DNA of 64,000 nt from Desulfomonile tiedjei (GTDB taxonomy: Bacteria; Desulfobacterota; Desulfomonilia; Desulfomonilales; Desulfomonilaceae): positions 62,001 to 126,000 of the forward strand of contig JACRDF010000037.1 of assembly GCA_016212925.1 (NCBI GenBank). Direction: 5' to 3'. The stretch's first letter is position 1, and every line of letters begins with the position of its first letter. Positions 26,452 to 35,636 of the stretch are shown here, piece after piece. Position numbers and translations under genes: made by a program. The notes below the pieces were generated by a model. That model saw only the letters and a list, made by a program, of their open reading frames with translations, was not told the origin of the DNA and did no database searches.

Positions 26452-27002
26452 TCACGATGTAGGGTTTTCACCATGATTATCAGATCATGGTACTTTCCGC
26501 GACGATCTCTGACATAGTCTTTGATCACTGCCTGTTCAAAGAAATCTAGCTTGTGAGCCGCGTTCATAGCCGCCTCTTCCACCCCGCTGACAAATTCCGC
26601 GACCAGTTTTTCTATTCCCATATTCATTGCCAGCTTGATCGTGTCTAAGAGCATCCAGGTCCCGAGCCTCTGCTGACGGTAACCCGGGTCTACCATGATG
26701 CGCAGATGTGCAGTGTGCCGGAGGCACTCAGTGGGCCGGCGATGAAGCCTGACATTTGCTATAATAGTGCCGTCGTCGGGTCTTACCGCCACCATGGGCA
26801 ATATGCGATCATAGTCGAGGTTCTCGATCCACTGGCGCATGATCTTGGGATCGTCCACGGCATCTCTCAGGAACCACCGTTCATCCTCGGGAATTCTCAA
26901 AAAGAATTCCGCCAGCCGCTGCTCGTCCTCACGTGTTAGTGGCCGGAGGAGAATGGGTGTCCCGTCCTTGGTCATGATCTCCTTGGGGTAATCTTCCAGC
27001 AT
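26436..27002 (-). CDS. GNAT-family acetyltransferase
   Basis: 188 residues. N-terminal text GTPILLRPLTREDEQRLAEF and the acetyl-CoA loop region MVDPGYRQQRLGTWMLLDTI, with the RxxGxG-like motif in the form RQQRLG, mark a GNAT domain. Proteins of this type lie beside acyl-CoA metabolism genes in anaerobic aromatic degraders and can acetylate AMP-forming acyl-CoA synthetases; here no synthetase is adjacent, so the target is unknown. First gene of a two-gene leftward unit. Confidence 0.8.
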   Translation of the reverse strand: MLEDYPKEIMTKDGTPILLRPLTREDEQRLAEFFLRIPEDERWFLRDAVDDPKIMRQWIENLDYDRILPMVAVRPDDGTIIANVRLHRRPTECLRHTAHLRIMVDPGYRQQRLGTWMLLDTIKLAMNMGIEKLVAEFVSGVEEAAMNAAHKLDFFEQAVIKDYVRDRRGKYHDLIIMVKTLHRDWSDF

Positions 27003-27281
27003 ACTGCTTCTCCTTTCATAGGAGTTCGGCGTAACCGTTCACCGGGACAAGCTCAAATTCTCGTACAAACTATAGGCGCAAAACCGCTTCAAGCCCGGTG
27101 AGCCAGTACAACTTTGTTCGAACAAGGCGATTTTGTACCAGATTGATTGCCTGGGAGCAATGAATCATTACGGAATGGCGGTTAAGAGTTGCGCCTGTCA
27201 ACTGCCGGCCTTAAAATGATTCTTATGTCATTACTTAGTTTCCTGCGAATTTAAACAATTGGGGAAAAGGAGCGAATTCTC

Positions 27282-27467
27282 ATGGAGGAAAAGGAAAAGG
27301 TAGTCATTGATGCGATGAAAAGAGCGGGAAAACCGGTCAGGCCGCGTGACGTGGCAGAATCAGTGGACATGGATTCCAAAGAAGTTTCCAAGATAATTGA
27401 CTCGCTGAAGAAGAAAGGGATGGTCGTATCGCCCAAAAAGTGCTTCTATGCCCCATCAGATAGCTGA
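27282..27467 (+). CDS. Small winged-helix DNA-binding protein
   Basis: 61 residues, helix-turn-helix of the winged type: VVIDAMKRAGKPVRPRDVAE, then the recognition region DMDSKEVSKIIDSLKKKGMVV and a short wing ending CFYAPS. It is little more than a DNA-binding domain, common in anaerobic bacteria and archaea. The start has GGGGAAAAGG upstream. It may be autoregulatory or act on neighbours; nothing identifies its targets. Confidence 0.7.
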   Translation: MEEKEKVVIDAMKRAGKPVRPRDVAESVDMDSKEVSKIIDSLKKKGMVVSPKKCFYAPSDS

Positions 27468-27478
27468 ACACGGTCGCA

Positions 27479-27518
27479 GGGGTAACGGCGACGATTCCCT
27501 TTAGCGATGTTACCTTTT
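27479..27518 (+). terminator. Possible terminator after the winged-helix gene
   Basis: GGTAAC (27481-27486) pairs with GTTACC (27509-27514), followed at once by TTTT. The loop is long (22 bases) with some inner pairing, so strength is uncertain. Confidence 0.4.
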
Positions 27519-27581
27519 CGCTGCTCTACACGGCGCCTCTTGCTTGACATAGCTTAATGGGGATGATAGCAACTCAGCGTG

Positions 27582-29039
27582 ATGACAAACCGCTTCATAA
27601 GAGACGATCGTGCAGATGTCTCGATTCCCCGCCCACCTGCTCACGTGCATTTGATGGGGATTTGCGGCACAGGCATGGGCTCACTGGCCGGCATGTTCCA
27701 CGAGCATGGCTACACGGTGACTGGCTCTGACAACGGCGTGTACCCTCCCATGAGCGATTTCTTGAGCCAAATGGGGATCAAGGTCATGGAAGGGTACGCA
27801 GCGTCCAACCTCAAGCCAAGGCCTGACCTTGTTGTCGTAGGAAATGTCATCCGTCGCACCAACCCTGAAGCTGTGGAGTTGGAGAATTCGGGCGTGCCCT
27901 TTGTTTCCATGCCCGAAGCTCTCATACGGTTTTTTGCACGAAACAAAACTCGAATCGTGGTTACCGGCACGCACGGCAAGACAACGGTCAGCTCCATGAT
28001 CGCTTGGATTCTTCACGATCAGAAGCTTGACCCAGGCTTCATGATCGGGGGCCTACCCGGAAATTTTCTCAAAAACCATCGCCTGGGAAGCGGGCCGCAT
28101 TTTGTCATTGAAGGGGACGAGTACGATACCGCATATTTTGACAAGACCCCCAAATTTGTACACTACGAGCCCCATGTGGGGATCATGACCTCATGTGAAT
28201 TCGATCACGGAGACATTTACGACAGTCTGGAACAGATAGAAAGCCAGTTCGCCGCTTTCACGGCATTAATCCCCAGTGGAGGCTGCTTGATAGCCTACGG
28301 AGGGGACCACAGAGTTCGCACCATAGTCGAGAACACTCGTACTCCCGTCCATATATATGGCTCCGACGACGCCGCGGAATGGCAGGTTCTGCGTGCCGAG
28401 AATCAGAGTAACGGATTCCGGACAACGATAATGCACCGGGGCCGTCAGGTCGCTGCCGGAACATTGCCCGTGGTTGGTTATCATAATGTTCTAAACGCCC
28501 TGGCAGCGATTGCCGCGACCGCATGTTTAGGTGTGGCTCCTCAGAAGGCTATGGAATCGCTTCAATCCTTTGAGGGGGTGAAACGGCGCCAGGAAATTCG
28601 CGGTGAACAGGCCGGAGTATTGGTTATAGACGATTTCGCGCATCATCCCACCGAGGTGAAAGCAACTTGTGCAGGGATAAAGTCACATTTTCCACAACGC
28701 CGACTGGTGGCCGTTTTCGAGCCCAGGACCAACACCAGTAAGAGGGCCTTTTTCCAGGAGCTTTATTCCTCAGCGTTCGGTGATGCGGACATCGTGGTTC
28801 TCCGAGAACCCCGCGATGTGGAGGCTATTCCGCCGCGGGATCGCTTCAGTTCCGATTTGCTGGCCAAAACGCTCCGTTCTGAAGGGAAGAAGGCCTGGGC
28901 CTTCCTTGATACCGACAAATTAATTGATTTTCTTTTGGAGCAGGTAGTTCCGGGAGACGTGGCGCTAATTATGTCCAATGGAAGCTTTGACAACATCCAC
29001 GTGCGTCTTCTGAACCGGCTCAAGGGGCGAGTAAGATGA
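27582..29039 (+). CDS. mpl: UDP-MurNAc:L-alanyl-gamma-D-glutamyl-meso-DAP ligase
   Basis: 485 residues, Mur-ligase family. Mpl reattaches recycled murein tripeptide to UDP-MurNAc. The N-terminal Rossmann motif HLMGICGTGMGSLA, the ATP loop VTGTHGKTTVSSM (129-135 for GTHGKTT), the DEYDTAYFD acidic motif and the C-terminal DDFAHHPTEVKAT are all seen. These distinguish Mpl from MurC. The ATG at 27582 directly follows a GTG, either could start. The end overlaps amrS as ATGA. Implies a meso-DAP peptidoglycan and recycling. Confidence 0.93.
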   Translation: MTNRFIRDDRADVSIPRPPAHVHLMGICGTGMGSLAGMFHEHGYTVTGSDNGVYPPMSDFLSQMGIKVMEGYAASNLKPRPDLVVVGNVIRRTNPEAVELENSGVPFVSMPEALIRFFARNKTRIVVTGTHGKTTVSSMIAWILHDQKLDPGFMIGGLPGNFLKNHRLGSGPHFVIEGDEYDTAYFDKTPKFVHYEPHVGIMTSCEFDHGDIYDSLEQIESQFAAFTALIPSGGCLIAYGGDHRVRTIVENTRTPVHIYGSDDAAEWQVLRAENQSNGFRTTIMHRGRQVAAGTLPVVGYHNVLNALAAIAATACLGVAPQKAMESLQSFEGVKRRQEIRGEQAGVLVIDDFAHHPTEVKATCAGIKSHFPQRRLVAVFEPRTNTSKRAFFQELYSSAFGDADIVVLREPRDVEAIPPRDRFSSDLLAKTLRSEGKKAWAFLDTDKLIDFLLEQVVPGDVALIMSNGSFDNIHVRLLNRLKGRVR

Positions 29040-30049
29040 AAGAGGCTACGCTCTACGACAAACTGGAATCGGGCGAGGTCAAATGCCGCTTGTGCCGCCA
29101 CGGATGCAAAATTGACGACGGGAAAAAGGGCATTTGCGGCGTGCGCATGAACTCCGACGGGACGTTGTACACGTTGGTCTATGATAAAGTTGTCTCCACC
29201 AACGTCGATCCGATCGAAAAAAAACCGCTGTTCCATTTCGCGCCGGGAACCAAATCCTTCTCTATTGCGACGGTGGGATGCAATTTTCGATGCTCTTTCT
29301 GTCAAAACTGGTCTATTTCCCAGATGCCGCACGAAAGAGGCCAAATACTCGGAGAGCGGTACAGCCCCGAGCAAATAGTGGAAATGGCAATCCAGACCGG
29401 CTGCAGAAGCATTGCGTATACGTACACGGAACCGACAATCTATTATGAATTGGCCCGCGACACCATGAGAGTCGCGAAAAAGAGAGGCCTGCTGAACGTT
29501 TTCGTCACCAACGGATACATGACTCGGGACATGCTCGATGATTCAAAGGGACTCATAGACGCGGCCAATGTGGACCTGAAGGCGTTCAACGACCGCTTTT
29601 ACACACGCTATTGCAAGGCCAAACGTGAGGGAGTGCTCGATACGCTCCGGTACATGAAAGAGTTGGGGATATGGCTGGAAGTAACTACTCTTCTTATCCA
29701 GACCCTGAACGACGACGTTCAGGAAATCCGAGAAATGGCTCGTTTCATCCGGAGCGAACTGGGCAGAGAGACGCCGTGGCACGTCAGCCGGTTCTATCCG
29801 CAGTACAAGGAGACCGATCTGCCGCCCACGGATGTTCAAGCCCTGCGTAGAGTGCGGCAGATGGGGATCGAGGAAGGCCTTTACTACGTGTATACAGGCA
29901 ATGTTCCCATGGATCCGGGGGAAAAAACATATTGTCCCGGCTGCGAACACCTTTTGATAGACCGGGTCGGGTACGAAGTAGCCACGGAAGAAATCAAAGA
30001 GGGCCTCTGCCCCAAATGCGGGTTTCGCATAGACGGAGTGGAGATTTAA
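29036..30049 (+). CDS. amrS: AmmeMemoRadiSam system radical SAM enzyme
   Basis: 337 residues. An N-terminal Cys cluster (Cys17, 20, 24, 34: CRLCRHGC, GICG), a radical SAM cluster in TVGCNFRCSFCQNWSIS (Cys82, 86, 89) and a C-terminal zinc-ribbon-like pair (CPGCEH, CPKCGF) are the layout of AmrS. The partners usually encoded nearby (AMMECR1-like and Memo-like proteins) are not in the window. The reaction is not established; homologues are related to pyruvate-formate lyase activases. It is translationally coupled to mpl by a four-base overlap. Confidence 0.9.
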   Translation: MKEATLYDKLESGEVKCRLCRHGCKIDDGKKGICGVRMNSDGTLYTLVYDKVVSTNVDPIEKKPLFHFAPGTKSFSIATVGCNFRCSFCQNWSISQMPHERGQILGERYSPEQIVEMAIQTGCRSIAYTYTEPTIYYELARDTMRVAKKRGLLNVFVTNGYMTRDMLDDSKGLIDAANVDLKAFNDRFYTRYCKAKREGVLDTLRYMKELGIWLEVTTLLIQTLNDDVQEIREMARFIRSELGRETPWHVSRFYPQYKETDLPPTDVQALRRVRQMGIEEGLYYVYTGNVPMDPGEKTYCPGCEHLLIDRVGYEVATEEIKEGLCPKCGFRIDGVEI

Positions 30050-30111
30050 CCGCACTCGCGTTACAATCCCCTCCAAAATATTCTTGCTCCGGATTTGAAA
30101 CGAGGAGTTGA

Positions 30112-30780
30112 ATGAGCGCACGAAAAATCCTGGTTTCCCCTTCTTTGCTATCCGCTGATTTCAGCCGCCTGGGCGAAGAAATTCAAGCGGTCCAGGACGC
30201 GGGCGCGGACTGGCTGCACATAGATGTTATGGACGGTCACTTCGTACCGAACATCACCATAGGACCCATGATTGTCGCGGCTGCAAAGAAAGTGGCCAGG
30301 GTCCCTCTCGATGTGCACCTCATGATTGCCGATCCGGACTACTACGTCGAAGCCTTCCATGAGGCGGGCGCGGACGTCCTGACGGTCCATCCCGAGGCGA
30401 CTCATCATCTGCACAGAACCCTTACACGAATCAGAGAACTGGGAATGAAGTCGGGAGCGGCTTTGAATCCCTCCACAGGGTTGGAATCCGTAAAACACGT
30501 GCTTGCCGAACTTGACGTAATCATGCTTATGACGGTGAATCCCGGGTTCGGCGGGCAATCCTTCATCCCTACCATGCTGCCCAAGGTGAGGGCTTGCAGA
30601 GAGATGATAGATTCTTCCGGGTATCAGATACTCCTCGAAGTAGATGGAGGTGTAAGCCCTAAAACAGCGCCTGCCCTCGCACGCGACGGAGCCGATGTGT
30701 TCGTTGCCGGCAGCGCGGTTTTTGGGAACCCTCCTTATCGTGCGATCATTGGCCAGCTGCGCGATGCAGGGTCTCTTTGA
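30112..30780 (+). CDS. rpe: Ribulose-phosphate 3-epimerase
   Basis: 222 residues, TIM barrel interconverting ribulose 5-phosphate and xylulose 5-phosphate in the pentose phosphate pathway. Diagnostic strings: SPSLLSADFSRLGEE, HIDVMDGHFVPNITIG, DVHLMIADPD, VNPGFGGQSFIP and LEVDGGVSPKTA. A GAGG ribosome binding site lies just before the ATG. It follows amrS by 62 bases. Confidence 0.97.
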   Translation: MSARKILVSPSLLSADFSRLGEEIQAVQDAGADWLHIDVMDGHFVPNITIGPMIVAAAKKVARVPLDVHLMIADPDYYVEAFHEAGADVLTVHPEATHHLHRTLTRIRELGMKSGAALNPSTGLESVKHVLAELDVIMLMTVNPGFGGQSFIPTMLPKVRACREMIDSSGYQILLEVDGGVSPKTAPALARDGADVFVAGSAVFGNPPYRAIIGQLRDAGSL

Positions 30781-30975
30781 AGGCAACTCGTCTCATAAAG
30801 AGCAGCTTGGGCCATGCAGGAATCTGCGGCCAAAATGTAAGCCCGGCCGTATACCTTCTAAAGGAAGCTCGGCTTGCCGTTTCTAACAGAAAAAGCTTGC
30901 CGCCGGGCAAGGCGACCCCCGACAATGCAACCGAATCGTCGGTATCTTGACAGAGAGAGATCATATAGGTTGACC

Positions 30976-32730
30976 ATGAAAAAAACCTACCGAATATTTC
31001 GCATCCTGTTACTCCTTGTGACCGTTCTCCTTTTGGTCGCGACCCCTTCATTAGCCGCCAAGAACAAGGACTCAAAGCCCAAGGATGTGAACACCGACCC
31101 AAAGGGAATTGAACTTCCTGACCTGGAAAAGGACCCGGGGTTCTTTTTCCTCCTGGCGGAGCAGGCGGAGGCCGCCGGTGATACGGAAGCGGTTTTGACC
31201 TATTTTCGAAAAGCAATAGCCCTTGATCCCACTTCCGCCTACTTACACACTCGCGTCGCTACGATGTTGGCCCACAACCGGAAAATGGCCGAAGCTCTCA
31301 TAATGGCCCAAAATGCCACCGTCTTCGACCCGAACTACGAAGAAGCTTACACGCTTCTAGGGAAAATCTACACCGTCGCCGGCGACCGATGGCGGGCCAT
31401 TGAAGCTTACAATCGGGCATTGGAACTCAAACCTGAGGAAAAAGACCTTTACGTGTACCTTGGTTCCTTGCAGGCTTCCCATAAGCTGCTTCAAGACGCG
31501 GAAAAGACCTTCCTGAAAATGATTAAGCAGTTTCCCGACGAGAGAGAGGGCTATTTCTATCTCGGGAAGGTCTACATCGACGAAAACCAGTTCGACAGGG
31601 CCACAGAGACTTTCAAAGAGCTTTTGGAAAAGCGCCCGGACAGCGGGGCACAGGTTCATCTTGAATTGGGCGGAATCTATTTCGCCCAGAAGCAGTATCC
31701 CGAGGCTGAGGAACACTTCAGGGAGGCGATAAAGCTGGACCCTGTCAATATCACAGCCCGGCTCAACCTTGCCCAAACCTTGGCCAATCAGAAGAAGTTC
31801 GATGAGTCCTATCAGGTATTCGAAGAACTCTCCAAACTGGCGCCGTCTGATATGAGGATCCAGATCAAAATGGCCCTGATTCTGGAAGAGCAAAAGCAGC
31901 ACGACAAAGCCATGGAGATCTTGGACAAGATCATCGAAAACAAGCCCGGATGGGACCAGGCCCGCTTCCATCGGGGAAGGGTGCTCAAGGAACAGGGTAA
32001 AATCGAGGAAGCTGAAAAAGAGCTTATTCAGATTCGGAAGGGCCAGCCGACCTTCCTCAATTCGAGGATAATGCTGTCGCTCATGTTCCTTAAAGGGAAA
32101 GAACTGGGGAAATCGCTTCGATTCATAGAAGAGGCCATTGACCCCGAAGTCAAAGAGGTGGACCTGCTGCACATCAAGGGCTCGATCCTCGAAGAGCTTA
32201 ATCGATATGAGGAGGCATTGAACTCGTACGAAAAGGCGCTTGAGTTGGATCCCAAAAACGTCAAGATACTTTACTCTTTGGGCAATGTTCTGGAAAAGAG
32301 CGGTCGTCGAAGCCGCGGCCTGGAAGAAATGGAAAAAATACTGGTTGAAAACCCTGACGACGCCAGCGCCATGAACTTCATCGGTTACACCATGGCTTCA
32401 TCGGGGAAGGATATGGATAGAGCGGAAAAGCTGATCCGAAAGGCTGTAGAGCTTAAACCGGACGACGGCTATATCATGGATTCTTTGTCGTGGGTTCTCT
32501 TTAAGAAAGGCCAACTCGACGAAGCCCTTCAACACGTGGAAAAGGCCTCGGAAAAGGTGAAGGGGGACCCGGTGATCGCGGAGCATCTTGGCGACATTCT
32601 GGCCGCAAAGGACCGTAAGTCGGATGCGGCGGAAGCATACCGCAAATCTCTACAGGCCAACCCGGACAACGTCTTGGTCAAGGAAAAGCTAGAAAAATTA
32701 GAGAAAGAACTCCCTGAACAACCGAAGTGA
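30976..32730 (+). CDS. Exported tetratricopeptide-repeat protein
   Basis: 584 residues from the ATG at 30976, which directly precedes a signal peptide (MKKTYRIFRI, then a Leu/Val-rich core ending PSLAA). Earlier in-frame codons would add a charged leader and are rejected. The mature part is almost wholly TPR units of 34 residues (about 13), e.g. AIEAYNRALELKPEEKDLYV and ALNSYEKALELDPKNVKILY. TPR solenoids scaffold protein complexes; periplasmic ones often serve envelope assembly or secretion. No partner can be named. Confidence 0.88.
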   Translation: MKKTYRIFRILLLLVTVLLLVATPSLAAKNKDSKPKDVNTDPKGIELPDLEKDPGFFFLLAEQAEAAGDTEAVLTYFRKAIALDPTSAYLHTRVATMLAHNRKMAEALIMAQNATVFDPNYEEAYTLLGKIYTVAGDRWRAIEAYNRALELKPEEKDLYVYLGSLQASHKLLQDAEKTFLKMIKQFPDEREGYFYLGKVYIDENQFDRATETFKELLEKRPDSGAQVHLELGGIYFAQKQYPEAEEHFREAIKLDPVNITARLNLAQTLANQKKFDESYQVFEELSKLAPSDMRIQIKMALILEEQKQHDKAMEILDKIIENKPGWDQARFHRGRVLKEQGKIEEAEKELIQIRKGQPTFLNSRIMLSLMFLKGKELGKSLRFIEEAIDPEVKEVDLLHIKGSILEELNRYEEALNSYEKALELDPKNVKILYSLGNVLEKSGRRSRGLEEMEKILVENPDDASAMNFIGYTMASSGKDMDRAEKLIRKAVELKPDDGYIMDSLSWVLFKKGQLDEALQHVEKASEKVKGDPVIAEHLGDILAAKDRKSDAAEAYRKSLQANPDNVLVKEKLEKLEKELPEQPK

Positions 32731-32760
32731 GGATCTGTCTCCCCTCCTGTCTTGGGGAAA

Positions 32761-32784
32761 GCCTGTGCGCAGTGCAGGTTTTTG
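32761..32784 (+). terminator. Weak terminator after the TPR gene
   Basis: CCTG and CAGG arms around a 9-base loop followed by TTTTTG, about 30 bases after the stop. The stem is short. Confidence 0.35.
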
Positions 32785-32893
32785 TCGCAATTTTTTTGTT
32801 TGAACGGGCGTTGGTTTTTGAGAAATGAGACGGTTTAACGAGACGCTGCCGTCGTGAACCCTATTGCAGGGGCGAGGCGTCTGGTAGAAGCCT

Positions 32894-33892
32894 ATGAGTC
32901 GTTCACTGATAAAGCAATTTTCACGCGTTTTCCCGGTCCTTGTGCTGGGATTATGTGCGCTTCATTCCGAGGCCGCCGGACCAAGGAAGGAAAACACTTC
33001 CAGCTGCGTAAAATATTCCATTCCCGCGTCGGTGTTGGAGAAACCCTTTTTCTTCGCAGGTGAACTAGTTCCACTCCAAAGAGATGAGGTTCGGGCGCGC
33101 ATAGCGCTGCAATTGAACTTTCTGCTTCTAGATGCCAGAAGTGTCCTGATGGACTGGCTTACCGAGAAAAGCCGATACGCGTGGATATTTGAGGAATCCT
33201 TTTCAAAGGAAGGGATTCCCAAGGACTTCGTCCTGTTCGCCCCGGTTCTGGCCGGGCTGAGCAGGGCTTCCTCGCGTCCTGCCGGAAGCGGCTTTTGGGC
33301 CTTGGAAAAGGCTTGCGATTCGTCCGAGGGGATCGAGATGTCAGAGGACTCCTGGCATGACGATAGATTGGATTTGGAACTCTCCACAAAATGTTTCACC
33401 TTGCGTCTGAAGCGTATTCGTAAGGATTTAGGCGACGAAAGTTGGCTGATGGACGCAGCCGCTTACGTGACTTCTGCCAAAACCATTCAGGACCTTCGAC
33501 AACGCTGGGACACTCGGTCCTACTGGGATCTTCCACTCCCCGAACCTGCGGAGGACTTGATTGTCCGGTGGATTGCTCTCGGGATAATCAACGCCCACAG
33601 AGAGGTCTTCGGGTTGAAGCTCAAAAAAACCCCTCCGTTGACCTTTGATCAGATCACAGGATTGTCTCTTGCCAAAGACCTTTCGGTTGCCGAGATCTCA
33701 CGGATCGCGGGGGTGTCGCCTCGCGAAATTATGGAGATAAATCCTAAACTTAAGCCCGCCGCCGGGATATTCCCCGCTGTTGAAAAGGGGAAGAATCAGA
33801 GCCACGTAATCGCAGTTCCCAAAGGCAAGGGCTGGATCGTGGTCAATAAGCTCAAGGAAGCCGGGTACCTGGCTTCGGGGACAAAACCTTGA
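32894..33892 (+). CDS. Degenerate MltD-like lytic transglycosylase with LysM-like tail
   Basis: 332 residues with a signal peptide (about 1-27). Residues 85-245 follow the MltD pattern: basic/aromatic start, GIPKDFVLFAPVL, then SRPAGSGFWALEKA, DDRLDLELSTKC and LMDAAAYVTSAKTI, which line up with LP-x3-P-x-x-E-S, S-x-GA-x-GLWQF, DxRxD-x-xxST and AxxAYNxG. The catalytic Glu position is Ala120 (PVLAGL instead of PIVES). Residues 260-325 resemble a LysM unit (LSVAEISRIAGVSPREIMEINP). It is probably a non-catalytic murein-binding protein. The start has only a weak ribosome binding site. Confidence 0.65.
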   Translation: MSRSLIKQFSRVFPVLVLGLCALHSEAAGPRKENTSSCVKYSIPASVLEKPFFFAGELVPLQRDEVRARIALQLNFLLLDARSVLMDWLTEKSRYAWIFEESFSKEGIPKDFVLFAPVLAGLSRASSRPAGSGFWALEKACDSSEGIEMSEDSWHDDRLDLELSTKCFTLRLKRIRKDLGDESWLMDAAAYVTSAKTIQDLRQRWDTRSYWDLPLPEPAEDLIVRWIALGIINAHREVFGLKLKKTPPLTFDQITGLSLAKDLSVAEISRIAGVSPREIMEINPKLKPAAGIFPAVEKGKNQSHVIAVPKGKGWIVVNKLKEAGYLASGTKP

Positions 33893-34019
33893 TCAGCCGG
33901 CGAAGGCTGTATTTCCCCGTTTGAACTTGACTACCGACGCAAAAAGACTTAAGCTCAGCCTGAGGAATTTTGAGGAATAATAGTAAGGTCTTGTAGTTTT
34001 CCAACCTGGAGTTAGTACG

Positions 34020-34460
34020 ATGACGCTCAATCGGTGGGACCCTTTTAGGGACATGTTAAGCTTTCAGGAACGCGTAAGCCATGTCATGGATGCTTTCGCG
34101 AAAAGAAGACAGTTGGCCCGATCCGCGTGCTGGTGCCCTGTTGTCGATATCCTGGAGACCCCTGAATCATACATATTTCGAGCAGAACTGCCGGGTGTCG
34201 GAAAAGACAATATTAATGTGGAGGTTGTGGGTACACGTATCACCATTTCCGGTGAACGGCCGACTGAAAAAGACCCGCCGATCGCGGCCTATCACGCCAT
34301 CGAAAGAGTTCATGGGGTCTTTCAGCGCAGCTTCAATTTGCCGGGGCCGGTGGATGTGGAGAAAGCCAAGGCCAAATACCGCGACGGTATCCTGGAGGTG
34401 TCACTCCCGAAGTCGGAAGAGGAGAGCGAGCGGAGCATTTCTGTGGTCCATCTTGGATAA
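34020..34460 (+). CDS. hsp20: Small heat-shock protein (Hsp20/alpha-crystallin)
   Basis: 146 residues. An N-terminal arm (RWDPFRDMLSFQERV) precedes the alpha-crystallin domain, about 40-140: PVVDILETPESYIFRAELPG, GTRITISGER and the C-terminal YRDGILEVSLPK. It is an ATP-independent holdase that keeps unfolding proteins soluble. A TGGAG site precedes the ATG. It lies 206 bases before the DnaJ-like gene, making a small chaperone cluster; no clear heat-shock promoter was seen. Confidence 0.95.
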   Translation: MTLNRWDPFRDMLSFQERVSHVMDAFAKRRQLARSACWCPVVDILETPESYIFRAELPGVGKDNINVEVVGTRITISGERPTEKDPPIAAYHAIERVHGVFQRSFNLPGPVDVEKAKAKYRDGILEVSLPKSEEESERSISVVHLG

Positions 34461-34666
34461 CCTGCTTTATCAGCGATCTTCACGGGAAGTGCTTTTTTTT
34501 ATTTTCTCAGCGGACCTAAAATGGTATGAAGAAAGTTTGCGCCTTGTCGATGGTGTCACGGACTGCTTTTCGTTTGATCGGTCATGCGGGGAGGTGGGGC
34601 GTTTTCATAAATCATCGGACAGGGCATAGGCACTGTCTGCCAACCCTCGATTAGACCAGGGATTGT

Positions 34667-35617
34667 ATGGGAAAGCGCGATCCGTATAGAGTGCTCGGTG
34701 TCAGTCGATCCGCAACCGGCGACGAAATCAAGAAAGCCTATCGCAGGCTGGCCAGAAAGCACCACCCTGACCTGAATGCAAATAGTAAGGCCGCTGAGGA
34801 CCGGTTTAAAGAGGTGTCGGACGCGTATGATATTCTATCCGACAAAGAGAAGCGCCATAGGTACGATCGCTTTGGCCATGACGGCTTGAACCCCAATTTT
34901 AGCGAATCCTCCGGTTGGGAAGGCTTCACGGACTCGGGCTTTGGCCAATCGGGTTATCGTTTCAACTTTGGAGGCTTTACCTCCGCTTCGGGCAATAAAA
35001 TATTCGAGGATATCCTGTCCGATTACTTTAAGGGGCCGGGCCGACGGACAAGCGGGGAGCACCGAGCCTCGCGAGGGAGTGACCTTGAGCACAGTCTGAC
35101 CATTGACTTTGACCAAGCCTATCATGGTGTCACGGCAGTGGTCAGGATCCTTCACAGGAAGATAAATGTCCACATCCCTCCGGGGGTTGACACAGGTTCC
35201 AGAATTCGCCTCGCAGGACAAGGAGCGCCCGGGCTGCGCGGAGGACCCTCGGGAGACCTGTTCCTGGACATAACAGTGGTCGAGCACCCTGTGTTTCGAA
35301 GGACAGGAAAAGATGTCCACATGGTCCTCCCCATCAGCATTGGGGAAGCCATACGAGGAGCGAGGGTGGAGATTCCCGGTCCCGGCGGCCGATTGGCCCT
35401 GAAAATCCCTGGTGGGACCCAATCAGGGACGAGTTTTCGCTTCAAGGGAAAGGGTTTTCCGTCGCTCAAAGATGAGGGCGGCACGGGTGACTTTTATGTC
35501 ACCGTGCACATATATGTTCCGGAGACAATAGATTCCGTATCACGTGATCTCATGGCCGAGTTTGATCGACGCAATCCCGTCAACCCTAGAGAAGGTCTCT
35601 GGAAAAAAATCGGGTGA
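34667..35617 (+). CDS. DnaJ-family co-chaperone without zinc finger (CbpA type)
   Basis: 316 residues. The J domain (5-70) carries the HPD triad at 33-35 (KHHPDLN), then a Gly/Phe/Ser-rich linker (about 75-125), followed by two beta-rich substrate-binding domains (DLEHSLTIDFDQAYHGV, GGPSGDLFLDITVVEHPVF). The CxxCxGxG zinc repeats of DnaJ are absent, which makes it class B (CbpA/DjlA-like soluble type). It would stimulate DnaK ATPase and deliver clients; dnaK is not in the window. Confidence 0.92.
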   Translation: MGKRDPYRVLGVSRSATGDEIKKAYRRLARKHHPDLNANSKAAEDRFKEVSDAYDILSDKEKRHRYDRFGHDGLNPNFSESSGWEGFTDSGFGQSGYRFNFGGFTSASGNKIFEDILSDYFKGPGRRTSGEHRASRGSDLEHSLTIDFDQAYHGVTAVVRILHRKINVHIPPGVDTGSRIRLAGQGAPGLRGGPSGDLFLDITVVEHPVFRRTGKDVHMVLPISIGEAIRGARVEIPGPGGRLALKIPGGTQSGTSFRFKGKGFPSLKDEGGTGDFYVTVHIYVPETIDSVSRDLMAEFDRRNPVNPREGLWKKIG

Positions 35618-35636
35618 AAGGTGAAGGAGCATCGTC

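Noticed and set aside
30874-30975. Longer start for the TPR protein
   Set aside because: It would add 34 charged residues ahead of an obvious signal peptide; the ATG at 30976 is favoured.
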